A stretch of DNA of 64,000 bases from positions 46,258,751 to 46,322,750 of the forward strand of contig CM019693.1 in NCBI GenBank assembly GCA_009760885.1, read 5' to 3'. The notes below the pieces were generated by a model. It worked only from the letters and a program-made list of their open reading frames with translations, did no database searches and was not told where the DNA came from. The translations under genes and the position numbers were made by a program. Positions 50,938 to 60,598 of the stretch are shown in pieces; position 1 is the first letter of the stretch; the number at the start of each line of letters is the position of its first letter. This DNA comes from Achatina immaculata (taxonomy: Eukaryota; Mollusca; Gastropoda; Stylommatophora; Achatinidae).

Positions 50938-51786
50938 TTGTACTCTTCCTCCCATCCCAGATCGTGTAAGGACTCTATTCCTTTTTCCCAGCTTCTTAGG
51001 TTGCGACGTTTGTGTAAGGAGGATTTGGATTTCCAGGATCAAGGCCACAAATTACTAGATTTCTTCCGTCAACGCGGCTATCCAGACCACGTTCTCTCGT
51101 CGTCTTGGATCCGCATTAGCCATATATCGCGGCAACAAGCCCTCACCCCTAAACCGCACTGTTGCTCGGACAGGGTGAAACTAGTACTCACGTACCACCC
51201 CCATAGTTTGGCAGTTAAAAACACACTGTTTCGCCATCTCCACCTCCTCCAGACCGAGCCTGAGACACGTGAACTTTTTGGGGAACCCCCATTGGTGGCT
51301 TACAGACGTGACAAAAACCTCAGGGACCTTTTAATTCGTAGTCATCTTAAGACAGATGACACTTTTTATGGTACCAGACGTTGTGGACGCCGTAGATGCA
51401 ACACTTGTCCGTTTGTTGTCGAGGCCAGCCAGATCTCTTTCCCTAAATCCACGTTGTCGGTACAGGAGGGCTTCACCTGCACTTCACGAAATGTCATTTA
51501 TGTTATCATGTGCAAACGTTGCGGTTTGAAGTACATAGGGGAAACTGGCTTACGGTTAGGAGATCGATTTCGCCAGCATCTCAATGATATTTCTAAGAGG
51601 GCCTGGACACCTGTGGCTAAACATTTTTGCCTTGGTAACCACAGGGGCAAACAGGACATTTCGGTTAGTGCGATCCGCTCTTGTTCCCCAGATGTACGAT
51701 CTCGGAGGGTCTTAGAACAGCGCCTTATTTTCCAGACTGGCTGTCTCCACCCAGCTGGAATTAACAATGTCTTCAGCTTTCTGTAA
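50938..51786 (+). CDS. PLE-B ORF, GIY-YIG nuclease (right arm)
   Basis: This is the mirror copy of the left-arm ORF, 282 codons by the first alternative start (TTG). One substitution noticed is KNTLF here against KNILF in the left arm. Upstream in this frame a stop lies at 50920, so the extra RT-end codons are absent. The 3' end and stop match the left arm. Confidence 0.9.
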   Translation: MYSSSHPRSCKDSIPFSQLLRLRRLCKEDLDFQDQGHKLLDFFRQRGYPDHVLSSSWIRISHISRQQALTPKPHCCSDRVKLVLTYHPHSLAVKNTLFRHLHLLQTEPETRELFGEPPLVAYRRDKNLRDLLIRSHLKTDDTFYGTRRCGRRRCNTCPFVVEASQISFPKSTLSVQEGFTCTSRNVIYVIMCKRCGLKYIGETGLRLGDRFRQHLNDISKRAWTPVAKHFCLGNHRGKQDISVSAIRSCSPDVRSRRVLEQRLIFQTGCLHPAGINNVFSFL

Positions 51787-52197
51787 CTTCTTTCTTTTTC
51801 CACTGGCCTTTTTTATACTCTAATTTCTTTCTCTATGCTACCCCTCCCTACCACCATCCTATTTCCTTCTCTGCCAACATATTGGTCTTGTCCCATTCAC
51901 CAGTTTTACATTTCCTCCCTGTAGGTGTTTAAGTTCTTCATTCATTATCTCTTGCGTCCAATTTTCTCTCCCCTTCCCCCCCCCCACCCGACACCTCTAG
52001 CGGCTATCATGTTTCTATTGCCTTCCTCTCTCTCCGCTTCTTCGCTATGATTGGCTATATCGGGAATCTTTTGTCTGTTGGCAACGTTTTTTTTTTTTTT
52101 TTCTTCCTCCTCCTTCTTCCACACACAATTAAGCTTTGCTGAGAGCAAGACGCTTCAGATAAGTTATATATGTTTGTATTTTGTTTTTGCATGTATC

Positions 52198-52235
52198 CTC
52201 GAATAAGGCTCACGCCGAAATATCGGATGTTGTAT
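52198..52235 (+). ncRNA. Hammerhead-like core in PLE-B 3' terminus (degenerate)
   Basis: The block aaggctcacgccgaaatatc has a GGC-TCAC-GCC hairpin followed by GAAA, as in helix II plus the GAAA half of a hammerhead ribozyme. The CUGAnGA half before it is degenerate (gaataa). The inverse copy is at 49565-49600 and a decayed one at 22511-22552. Hammerhead motifs are known in Penelope-like elements; activity here is doubtful. Confidence 0.3.
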
Positions 52236-52355
52236 GTTTTCCATTTATACATTCTCATACTTTATATTCGTTTTTTTTTCTCACCTTGCTCACTTCCTCC
52301 CTCACTTTGTAAAACTGCACCATACACCTCTATCTACCTTATTGTCAAAAATTGG

Positions 52356-52830
52356 CTTACAACATGGAGTCACTTTGCAGTGGATTCCCTCCCACTGTGG
52401 GATACCAGGCAATGAGAAAGCTGACCATCTGGCCAAAGAGGGCACTGAAATGGAGCAACCAGACATACCAATCACCTATAATCAGAAGAAAAGCATGATA
52501 AAAACCTGCAGGAAGCCACAACCACCACCACATGATGACTATCACATGCTAAACAGGAAGGAACAAGTCACCATCTTCCGTCTCCTAACAGGACACAGCC
52601 GACTCCGAAGTCATATGTATACAAAGTTTAAGGTTGGTACTACTAATCTATGTACATGTGCCCAGGTGCCCCAAACTGTGGAACATATCCTCCAGAACTG
52701 CACCAACTATGAAACACTGAGAAATAATTACTGGCCCATTGAAACCACTAAAGAAGATAAGCTCTACGGTTCCATACATGAATTACAAAAAACAGTGAAA
52801 TTTATCCAAGAGACAGGACTGCAGGTATAG
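52356..52830 (+). pseudogene. LINE-I ORF2, C-terminal end after the PLE-B insertion
   Basis: The sequence resumes RNase H (LQHGVTLQWIPSHCGIPGNE, KADHLAKEG) and ends with the Cys-rich motif (CTCAQVPQTVEHILQNC) and FIQETGLQV plus stop, followed by acaatgcgaacgaag and the GAA tail. The open frame from 52234 begins inside PLE-B sequence and runs through the junction, so it is a fusion frame by chance. Confidence 0.9.
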
Positions 52831-52861
52831 ACAGACAATGCGAACGAAGAAGAAGAAGAAG

Positions 52862-53392
52862 AAAAGGAGGACATCTATCGCTCTTCAGAAAGTAAAATAA
52901 CTAAAGAATCTATGGAGAGGAACAGACAGAACTACAAAAATAAGATTTTTAAGTGCATGTATCTTTGCCATTGCAACATATGCTTGTGATACCTGGACAC
53001 CTTATCAAAACAGCTGAGAAACACATAAATTCCTTTGAATGTAAATGTTACAGAAGAGTTCTTCAAATATCATGGACACAAAAAAGAACAAATATATCCA
53101 TACTACAAGAACTTAATATCGAAGAAGGCTGGCTAGTAAAGAGGATAAAAGAGAGAAAACTTAAATATTTTGGACACATTAAACGTCTTGATAATCTAGA
53201 GAAGACCGTCTTGGAAGGGTACATAATGGGAAAAAAAAAAGAGAGGAAGACCGAAGTGAAGATGGCTGCAAGACATTGTTGATGATCTGTAAATGGATGC
53301 ATCAGCAGCAGGTCATCTTTCTCACAACCGAGAAGCCTACAGGAGTGCTATTAGGGAGGCAAAGTTCTGCAAGGGACATGCAAATGAATGAA
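52862..53392 (+). mobile_element. RTE-C LINE, right part
   Basis: It continues the RTE-C copy from 45323-45470: gacatctatcgctcttcag..., the frame 52953-53282 with KCYRRVLQISWTQKRTNI, KYFGHIKRLDNLEKTV, and the tail gcaaatgaatgaa. Frameshifts near 52970 and 53230 break the ORF. The TSD agtgtttgttt follows at 53393-53403. Confidence 0.9.
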
Positions 53393-53473
53393 AGTGTTTG
53401 TTTTGTGACAGTTATGAATGTAGATATATGAAGATATGAATGTAGATATATCTTGATGTAGTGTTTGTTTTGT
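53393..53473 (+). repeat. 44-bp satellite, second block
   Basis: About two units, one shortened (gtagatatatgaagatatgaatg). It ends in gtgtttgttttgt, which is the left TSD of RTE-A. Confidence 0.88.
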
Positions 53474-54443
53474 TATCTGTGGAGAACATACCTCCAGCAG
53501 CTTTAGGGTACAAACAAGAGTGAAACAGGGATGTGTACTATCACCAACATTATTTATCTTGGCAGTAGACTGGTTAATGAAGGAGGCAACATCAGACAAA
53601 CGCAGAGGATTACAATGGACCCTTGACACAGTGCTGGAAGACCTTGATTTTGCGGACAACATTTGTCTGTTATCAAGCAGTCACAAAGATATGCAAGATA
53701 AAATAAACAAGCTAACTCAGAATGCAAACAACATAGGACTAAAGATCAACGTAGGAAAGACAAAGTTAATGAAGCAAAATGTGAACAACAGAAATGTACT
53801 CAGAGTAGATAACAAGTTAGTGGAGGAGGTCAACGAATTTGTATACCTTGGCAGCAGAGTAGTAGAAAATGGAGACAGCACAGAAGACATCAACAGCAGA
53901 CTTACTATAGCAAACCAGGTTTTTGCAATGCTGCAGACTATATGGAAATAAAAAAAACCTAAGCATAAATATGAAAATCAGGATATTTAAGAGTAATGTT
54001 CTAAGTGTACTACTCTGTGGAAGTGAATGCTGGAAAATCACCAAAACCATAGAAAACAAGTTGAATTCTTTCCAGACTAAATGTTTACGAAGAATTAGAA
54101 AAATATTTTGGCCAAACACCATAAGAAATAACATCTTATTAGCAGAAATGCAGATAAAACCACTGACAACAATTATTGAGGAAAGATGCTGGCGATGGTT
54201 GGGACATGTGCTCCGAATGACTGACAACTCACTACCAAAAATAGCACTAAGATGGACACCACAGGGGAACAGAAGTAAGGGTAGACCAAAAGAGACATGG
54301 AGAAGAACAACAGAAAGGATGTTGAGCAATAGAGGGCTCACCTGGGCAAGAGCAGAAAAAAAGGCAAAGGACAGGCATTTGTGGAAAACCCTTGCGGAAG
54401 CCCCATGTGCCCTGGGCACTTAAGGTTCAGAGAGAGAGAGAGT
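53474..54443 (+). mobile_element. RTE-A LINE, 5'-truncated copy in the 44-bp satellite
   Basis: The TSD gtgtttgttttg is at 53461-53472 and 54444-54455. Two frames (53520-53951, 53923-54423) cover KQGCVLSPTLF, LEDLDFADN (FADN for FADD), VNEFVYLGSRVVENGD and the C-terminal RSKGRPKETWRRTTERM, split by a frameshift near 53945 in an A tract. It ends with the family stop (CALGT, TAA) and the (GA)n tail. The FADN change would inactivate the RT. Confidence 0.92.
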
Positions 54444-54990
54444 GTGTTTGTTTTGTGACATGAATGTAGATATATCTTGATGTAGTGTTTGTTTTGTGAC
54501 AGTTATGAATGTAGATATATCTTGATGTAGTGTTTGTTTTGTAACAGTATGAATGTAGATACATCTTGATGTAGTGTTTGTTTTGTAACAGTATGAATGT
54601 AGATATATCTTGATATAGTTTTTGTTTTGTGATAGTATGAACGTAGAAGAGATATTTGTTTTGTGACAGTTTGAATGTAGAATGAATCTGGTGTGATATT
54701 TGTTTTATGACAGTATGAATGCAGATCAGATCTTGATGTAGTGTTTAAGATAATGTAGAAGAGATCCAGTATGTTTGTTTTATGACAGTATGGGTATAGA
54801 TCTGATGTAGTGTTTATTTTATGACAGTATTAATGTAAATCAGATCTTGGTGTAGTGTTTATTTTATGACAGTATGAGTGTAGAAGAGATCTGATGTTGT
54901 GTTTATTTTATGACAGTATGAATGTAAGTCAGATCTATGTGGCTTATGTTGTGTGGAAATACTAGTAAAACCATATCGATTGTGACCTTA
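54444..54990 (+). repeat. 44-bp satellite, third block
   Basis: About twelve units of the gacagtatgaatgtagat + atatcttgatgtagtgtttg type, increasingly variable toward the right (units with agaagagat or aatcagatctt). This is the largest remaining block of an array that must once have been continuous from about 42997. Confidence 0.9.
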
Positions 54991-55014
54991 TATTTTATGA
55001 CAGTATGACTGCAC

Positions 55015-55383
55015 TTTAAACTATGCAAAAACTGCAGAACTGTTGTCCTGATCAGCCATGCAAGTAAAATTCTACTAAAAATCATAATGGGAAGAAAACA
55101 GAAGAAGTCAATAAAGTTCCAAGCTGGTTTTAGACAGAGAAGAGAAACAAGAGATCATATATTCAATATGAGATTAATCATAGAGAAATGCAGAGAATTC
55201 AATGTGAACCTGTATTTATCTTTCATAGGCTATTCAAAAGTATTTGTGTACAACACCAGATACTTTGGGAAATAGCGGAAGAAAATGGGATTTCCATTAC
55301 ATGTATTGCAGTTAATAACAGTGCTGCATCTAGACCCACAGACAGGAGTAAGAATAAATAGTGAGACAACAGATTGGTTTGAA
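55015..55383 (+). pseudogene. RTE-C LINE fragment
   Basis: Decayed frames give FQAGFRQRRETRDHIFNMRL (55112-55175) and FNVNLYLSFIGYSKVF (55196-55245). It is truncated on both sides and ends at a CR1/L2 3' end. Confidence 0.8.
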
Positions 55384-55475
55384 CAAACAAATGAACAGAC
55401 TTTATTTTCAAAGGGTTAAGAATTGGACATGCAGGCTCATCTAAAATTCTGCCCTTCATCATACAAATTTCATTC
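55384..55475 (-). mobile_element. CR1/L2-like LINE, 3'-end fragment
   Basis: On plus, gactttattttcaaagggtt ... attctgcccttcatcat is the reverse complement of the 3' UTR seen at 11825-11890. The following 55475-55760 shows no recognised feature. Confidence 0.8.
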
Positions 55476-55764
55476 AGTCACAGATATTCAACAATTGTTA
55501 TTGAACATAACGTGCATAAAAAAGCAAAAAATGAAAAAATAGATAATTAAGAAACCCTTTCCTTCCATACACCCCTTATTCTGCTTTATGTAACTACATG
55601 AAATAAATTTAATTACAGTCTCACATTTATTGTAAACAAATTTATATAACAGCAGTATAATAGATACAACAATCAAGCCATACTTTAAACTAATTTAATA
55701 ATGCATACACCGGTAGTGATGTGCAAGATAGCGGGTGTTTTTTAATGCTCTTTTGCAAGCATGT

Positions 55765-57110
55765 ACCAATCAGTGGAATTCCACTTGATCTGTCACTTAT
55801 CCTGAACTGGGAGTTTAGGCTTAAAGCTAACAACCTTATCCTGGGACCTATTTAGAGGTGATTCTAGATGGTGAAAAGAGGATTTGTTATGGAAACTCAC
55901 AACAAATCGTCAGGGATACCAACTCTGAAGAATTCAGACAAAGATCGAAAGAATAAATTCATCGGCCCCAAATATGTGACAGAGATTCTGGAACATAAGA
56001 ACAATGGCAGCACCATCAAAAACTGCTCAGGTAATCTGAGAAATCGAGAGATACCACCTAGACGTACTGGGCAACAGTGAAATGTAATGAACAGAAACAG
56101 GGAAAAGAGCGGCAACAAACCATAAGTTAATAATACATTCAGGCAGAGATGATGGGAAACATCAAGAGGAGGTAGGTAAAATAATGTCAAATGTAGCAGC
56201 AAAAAGTCTCATAGAATGGAAACCAGTGAACAATAATATAATAAGACCATGATACAAATTAAGACACAGAAGATTGGCAATCGTACAATGTTATGCACCC
56301 ACGAAAGATGCAGATGATGAAATAAAAGATGATTTCTATCACCAAATACAACTTATCAACAAAGCCCCTAAATATGACATCCTAATTGTCTTGGGAGACT
56401 TTAACATTAAGGTAGGGAAAGTTAACACCGACGTCGCAAAAGTAATGGGGAAAGAAGGAATTGATATGGAATCAGAATCAGAATGGAGAAAGTTTAATTG
56501 AACTGTGTTTAATAGAGGGCATGGTCATTGGAGGAGCAATATTTCCACACAAAGAGATACATAAAATAACATGGATATCTCCAGATGATAGAACCAGAAA
56601 CCAGATAGATCACTTTTGTATTAGAAAGCAGTTCAGAGCATCTCTGATAGATGTAAGAGCATACAGAGGTGCAGATGTTAGCAGTGATCACAACTTGTGC
56701 ATAGGGAAAATAAGACTAAAACTGAAAAGTCAACAAAAGAAATCAGTACTCAGAAAGATAAACAGCCACAGCCTACAGGAAAAAAATACCAATAGTAATT
56801 TCAATGTGGAACTTACCAATCATTTCACAACACTCATTGAGGTAGAGGAGATAGATATAGATGCATTATGGAATTCTTACAGCACAGCCATAAACACAGC
56901 AGCAAAAGTAAATGCTGGTCTATAAAAAACAAATAGAAAAGCATGGATTTCAGAAAACACATGGAATTACATACATGAAAGACAAGCAGCCAAATTAACC
57001 ATGTTGAAAGTAAAGACAGATCTTGGAAGAGATTTGGCAAAAGCATCATACAGAAATGATAAGAAATGATTTCAGGCAGAAATGATAAAAGAGAGTACAT
57101 AGTATGGCAA
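55765..57110 (+). pseudogene. RTE-B LINE, 5' leader and endonuclease, split by RTE-C
   Basis: The leader (gtggaattccacttgatctg, 55770-) is like that of mini RTE-B at 19386. Endonuclease frames follow: VQCYAPTKDADDEIKD and ILIVLGDFNIKVGK (56274-56450), then GGAIFPHKEIHKITW, NQIDHFCIR, VRAYRGADVSSDHNLCIGKI (56461-56925). The linker runs to about 57100, where the RTE-C insertion begins; 58615-58655 continue it. The N-terminal W-N region is deleted. Confidence 0.85.
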
Positions 57111-58600
57111 TAAAGAATCTGAAAAATGGTAAATCACCAGGATGTGATGAGATAACCGCTGAATTTATTAAAGCAGGAGGAAAGGAGTGTGCAACAATCT
57201 ATCATGCACTATGTAAAAAGATATGGCATTCAGGTATTTGGCCAAAAGAATGGAAAAGAACTGTATTCATACCACTGCCAAAAAAGGGTAACCTGAAATT
57301 ATGCACCAACTACAGAACTGTTGCCCTGATTAGTCATGCCAGTAAAATTCTGTTAAAAATCATAATGGGTAGACTTCGAAAGAAAATAGAAGAAGAAGTC
57401 AATATGGTCCAAGCTGGCTTCAGGCAAGGAAGAGGATCAAGAGATCATATATTCAATCTAAGATTAATAATAGAGAAATGCAGGGAGTTTAATGTGAATC
57501 TATATTTATACTTTATAGACTACTCAAAGGCATTTGATTGTGTACAAAACCAGAAACTTTGGGAAATAATGGAAAAAATGGGATTTCCAACACATTTGAT
57601 ACAATTAACATCACTGCTGTATCTAGACCAACAAGCAGCAGTAAGAATAAATGGTGAAACAACAACTTGGTTTGACATAAAACAAGGGGTCCGTCAGGGG
57701 TGCATATTGTCACCCTACTTATTTAACTTGTATACTGAAAATATAATGAGGAATGTTAGAGAAGATGTAGACAAAGAATATTACGATGCCATAACAGTTG
57801 GAGGTTATGAAATACCAGAGATTAGATATGCTGATGACACAGTATTGCTGTCCACAACACAAGAAGGAATGGAAAAACTAATTATGTCAGTCCGCAAGAA
57901 CAGCGAAGAGCAGAACCTCTATCTTAATGCAAAGAAAACTAAAGTGATGACAACTGACAAAACAAACAAGGCAACTGAAATATGTATCAATGAGGAAAAA
58001 CTGGAAGAAGTGGAGAGTTTTGAATATCTTGGATCACTACTAACTAATAATGGAGATACAATGAGGGAAATTAAAAGGAGGACATCTGTTGCTCTTCAGA
58101 AGGTAAAGCAAATAAAGAATCTGTGGAGAGGAGCAGACAGAACCACAAAAATAAGATTTTTAAGGGCATGCATCTTTCCCATCGCAACATATGCCTGTGA
58201 GACCTGGACACTTAACAAAACAGCTGAGAAACACATAAATGCCTTTGAATGTAAATGCTACAGAAGAGTTCTCCAAATATCGTGGACACAAAAAAGAAAA
58301 AATATATCTATACTACAAGAGCTTAATATTGAAGAAGGCTGGCTAGTAAAGAGGATTAAAGAGAGAAAACTTAAATATTTTGGACACATTAAACGTCATG
58401 ATAATTTGGAGAGGACCGTATTGGAAGGATACATAATGGGAAAAAGAAAAAGAGGAAGACCGAAACGAAGATGGCTGCAAGACATCGTTGACGATCTGGA
58501 AATGGATGCAGCAGCAGCAGTCCATCTTGCTCACAACCGAGAGGCCTACAGGAGTGCTGTTTGGGAGGCAAAGTTCCGCAAGGGACATGCAAAGGAATGA
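57104..58600 (+). CDS. RTE-C reverse transcriptase, 498 codons (5'-truncated)
   Basis: The ATG lies in the target-site duplication, so the first two or three codons are host-derived and the frame is only by chance provided with a start. Domains: NLKNGKSPGCDEITAEFI, WKRTVFIPLPKKGN, VQAGFRQGRGSRDHIFNLR (~105), FIDYSKAFDCVQN (~140), GVRQGCILSPYLF (~205), intact YADD (~243), KLEEVESFEYLGSLLTNNGD (~307), CETWTLNKTAEKH and KRKRGRPKRRWLQDIVDDL (~450). All RT motifs are intact. The AP endonuclease is missing. Confidence 0.92.
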   Translation: MAIKNLKNGKSPGCDEITAEFIKAGGKECATIYHALCKKIWHSGIWPKEWKRTVFIPLPKKGNLKLCTNYRTVALISHASKILLKIIMGRLRKKIEEEVNMVQAGFRQGRGSRDHIFNLRLIIEKCREFNVNLYLYFIDYSKAFDCVQNQKLWEIMEKMGFPTHLIQLTSLLYLDQQAAVRINGETTTWFDIKQGVRQGCILSPYLFNLYTENIMRNVREDVDKEYYDAITVGGYEIPEIRYADDTVLLSTTQEGMEKLIMSVRKNSEEQNLYLNAKKTKVMTTDKTNKATEICINEEKLEEVESFEYLGSLLTNNGDTMREIKRRTSVALQKVKQIKNLWRGADRTTKIRFLRACIFPIATYACETWTLNKTAEKHINAFECKCYRRVLQISWTQKRKNISILQELNIEEGWLVKRIKERKLKYFGHIKRHDNLERTVLEGYIMGKRKRGRPKRRWLQDIVDDLEMDAAAAVHLAHNREAYRSAVWEAKFRKGHAKE

Positions 58601-58604
58601 ATGA
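57111..58604 (+). mobile_element. RTE-C LINE, 1.5-kb copy with 10-bp TSD
   Basis: The TSD agtatggcaa is at 57101-57110 and 58605-58614. It is 5'-truncated at the start of the RT domain and ends in a short ATGA tail (ggaatgaatga). It is the best RTE-C copy here. Confidence 0.92.
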
Positions 58605-58614
58605 AGTATGGCAA

Positions 58615-58655
58615 AAGAGGCAGAGAAAGGAACAAAAACAGGAGACAGCAAAGCT
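58615..58655 (+). pseudogene. RTE-B LINE, short continuation after RTE-C
   Basis: The phrase gaggcagagaaaggaac + aaaaacaggagacagcaaag matches the RTE-B linker at 43427-43465, so RTE-C was inserted into this RTE-B copy. The copy ends at the following inverted insertion. Confidence 0.8.
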
Positions 58656-59038
58656 CTATCTTATCTTATATATCCTTCCCGTGCCGTTAAATGTCACATA
58701 GGGCTCGCAAAGTAGTTTGCCAATTTTTCCTGTTTTCGGCGAGTCTTTCAACCTCATCAAGGGATTTTATGCCTGTTAATTTGGGAAAGATGCATGCCCT
58801 TAAAAATTTTATTTTTATGGTTCTATCTGTTCCTCTCCACAGATTCTTTAGCTGTTTTACTTTCTGAAGAGCGATAGATGCCCTCCTTTTAATTTCCCTC
58901 ATTGTATCTCCATTATTAGTTAGTAGTGATCCAAGATATTCAAAACTCTCCACTTCTTCCTGTTTTTCCTCATTGATACATATATCAGCTGCCTTCTTTG
59001 TTTTGTCAATTGTCATCAGTTTAGTTTTCTTCGCAGTA
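58656..59038 (-). mobile_element. Chimeric RTE-B/RTE-C fragment with an open 109-codon frame
   Basis: On the minus strand the first part is RTE-C (KQEEVESFEYLGSLLTNNGD, RACIFP) and from about 58783 down it is the RTE-B 3' end (KLTGIKSLDEVERLAENRKN, TLRALCDI) with its tail. The join falls in a few shared bases (tggg/tgg). The frame 58687-59016 stays open through the join. A template switch between two LINE RNAs during cDNA synthesis is the simplest reading. Confidence 0.8.
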
Positions 59039-59044
59039 AGATAG

Positions 59045-59440
59045 TATAATATAAGTATTTATAAATCTAAATATACAAATACACGCAAAGCTACACAGTA
59101 AAGCTGTGACAAACATTGTATCTCCCCCGCCCGCCGCAGCCTTTCTCCACTCCCTCTCTCCTACCAGCCACTCAGATTGGCATCAAATTTCCTAAGTCTT
59201 CATTTGAACATCCACAATACTTCACTACATGCACTTTCAGAGGCAACTTCTGAAATGTTACAGTTAAGTGCTGCCTTTTTTCCTTTTACTTTTACATTCT
59301 TATTTGTTGTATATCATTATGAATGTATATTTTGTCTTCTTATCATTTTCTTTGTCCCGTATGTTTTTGTTTAAGCTATAAACTGAAATGTTGTTGACTC
59401 TGTGCTTGTTAATTAATAAAGCTAATCCAAGTTTTGTTTT
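59045..59440 (+). mobile_element. Possible third PLE family, 3' UTR and terminus
   Basis: The end gtatgtttttgtttaagct ... aaactgaaatgttgttg ... aataaagctaatccaag parallels the PLE-A terminus (gtatgtttttgtatgatta ... gccgaaacgtcac ... aataaagctgctcctac). No ORF is visible. Homology is inferred from this order of motifs only. Confidence 0.4.
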
Positions 59441-59507
59441 AAAGCCTTAGTAGTCAGTAGCAGATACTCTATGAAAGCAGACTTTATCCTTCTGCCACAA
59501 GTGTCCC

Positions 59508-59509
<2 letters not shown>

Positions 59510-59542
<33 letters not shown>
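59510..59542 (+). repeat. (TA)n microsatellite
   Basis: About 16 TA units directly before an RTE-A fragment. Confidence 0.95.
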
Positions 59543-59544
<2 letters not shown>

Positions 59545-59549
59545 TACAG

Positions 59550-59770
59550 TTCTTACCGACAACAATTATTGAAGAAAGACGCTGGCAATGGTTAGGACAT
59601 GCTCCAGATGTCTGATGACTACCAAAAATAGCACTAAGATTGGCACCACAGGGGAACAGAAGTAAGGGTAGACTAAAGGAGACATGGAGAACAACTGAGA
59701 GGATGTTGAGCAATATAGGGCTCACTTGAGCAAGAGCAGAAAAAAAGGCAAAGGACAGGAGTTTGTGGAA
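59550..59770 (+). mobile_element. RTE-A LINE, 3' fragment lacking its tail
   Basis: The sequence acaacaattattgaagaaag ... ggcaaaggacagg corresponds to the C-terminal region from ERRWQWLGH to KAKDR. The last ~40 bp and GA tail are missing, replaced by the PLE-A tip at about 59771. Confidence 0.88.
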
Positions 59771-60205
59771 AGTATAAAACAGGAAAAAGTAGGAGCAGCT
59801 TTATTACTTAACGATTACAAAGTTGTGACATTTCGGCGTGAGCCTTAATCATACAAAAACATACAGGACGAAGAAGGAGAGAGAGGAGATAAAGTATAGA
59901 TTCACATGAATACTATTTAAAATTTTTAAAAAAAAAAAAAATTTTTTTTTCTAAAGAGTACTTAGCTGTAAATTGTAAGGTGGTGGCATGTCCAGCAGTG
60001 TGTGTCAGGAATGGATTTAGTAGAACGTGGAGACTTTAAATAGAGACCTGTGACATGTGGTTGGTGGGTTGTAACTGGGGGTGGTGGATGGGGAACCGGG
60101 GAAGGGAGAGAGAGTGTGTGATGCAATATTGACCTAGCTAGGAGATGTTGAAACAGATGATTGGGGAAGAGGGGTTGCAAAGTGATGCTGTGAGGATGTA
60201 GTGCA
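59771..60205 (-). mobile_element. PLE-A 3' UTR and terminus
   Basis: It matches 10223-10665 in the same orientation: tip gtataaaacaggaaaaagta, cattactt/aataaag block, degenerate hammerhead-like block (59827-59855), A/T tract and UTR (gtggtggatggggaaccggg). No ORF is present. The region 60206-60430 that follows is non-coding, with a short TG run at 60296-60308. Confidence 0.85.
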
Positions 60206-60439
60206 GAGTGACTTTTGGCTATAATTTGTCATTTTTTTCCCCTAAAAATAACAAAAGTGATGTGAGGGAGTAGGTAGATGTACATCAGTGTGTGCATGTG
60301 TGTGTGTGCATGTGCGGTTGCAGTATTTTATTTAAAGCTTAAAACATTGATTACAGAATCCAACAGAATATTTCAGCAGCAATTAGTTGTACTTAGTATT
60401 TTATGTGACTGGATGAACTTTAGTTAGCAATTATTAAAC

Positions 60440-60598
60440 AGAGCTTAGACCATCCAACAGTATCAAAGAATGCCAAAATTGTCCAGCAGTGCAACAAATT
60501 CTGAGAGTGTTCACTAGTATACAAAAAAAAGCTGAGACTGTCCAGCAGTATAAAATAATGCTGAGATTATCCACCAGTATGAAAAAATGAAACTAAAG
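60440..60598 (+). repeat. Degenerate ~33-bp minisatellite
   Basis: Variants of ctgagactgtccagcagta + taaaataatg repeat about five times (ccatccaacagtatcaaag, attgtccagcagtgcaac, tgttcactagtatac, ctgtccagcagtataaa, ttatccaccagtatg). One more unit follows the RTE-C insertion at 61853 (ctgagattgtccagcagtc). Confidence 0.7.

Larger units (their letters stand above)
49419..52341. mobile_element. PLE-B Penelope-like insertion as a 2.9-kb palindrome
   Basis: The exact 14-bp TSD ttgtcaaaaattgg is at 49405-49418 and 52342-52355. The insert has two arms in opposite orientation, about 49452-50866 (minus) and 50926-52340 (plus), separated by 59 bp (50867-50925). The left arm holds the complete 3' terminus (inverse of actgcagtcgccat at 49419-49434). 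The right arm lacks that last ~33 bp. The spacer continues the PLE coding frame of the left arm (LTTSIYYKPTDSHS), so the left arm is the primary copy and the right is a slightly shorter inverted one. Only a few mismatches between arms were noticed. Confidence 0.93.
45471..52861 (+). mobile_element. LINE-I retrotransposon, near full-length, interrupted by PLE-B
   Basis: Without the PLE-B insert the element is about 4.45 kb. It starts ccccctgggaacaactgtg and ends in the GAA tail at about 52845-52861. The TSD is aaaaagaggac (45460-45470) against aaaaggaggac (52862-52872), one mismatch; the uninterrupted RTE-C sequence reads aaaaggaggac. The two halves join at the PLE-B TSD (ttgtcaaaaattgg). The order of events is RTE-C, then LINE-I, then PLE-B. 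Confidence 0.92.

Noticed and set aside
57101..58614. RTE-B/RTE-C fusion gene
   Set aside because: The junctions are flanked by the TSD agtatggcaa and RTE-B resumes afterwards, so this is an insertion, not a chimera.
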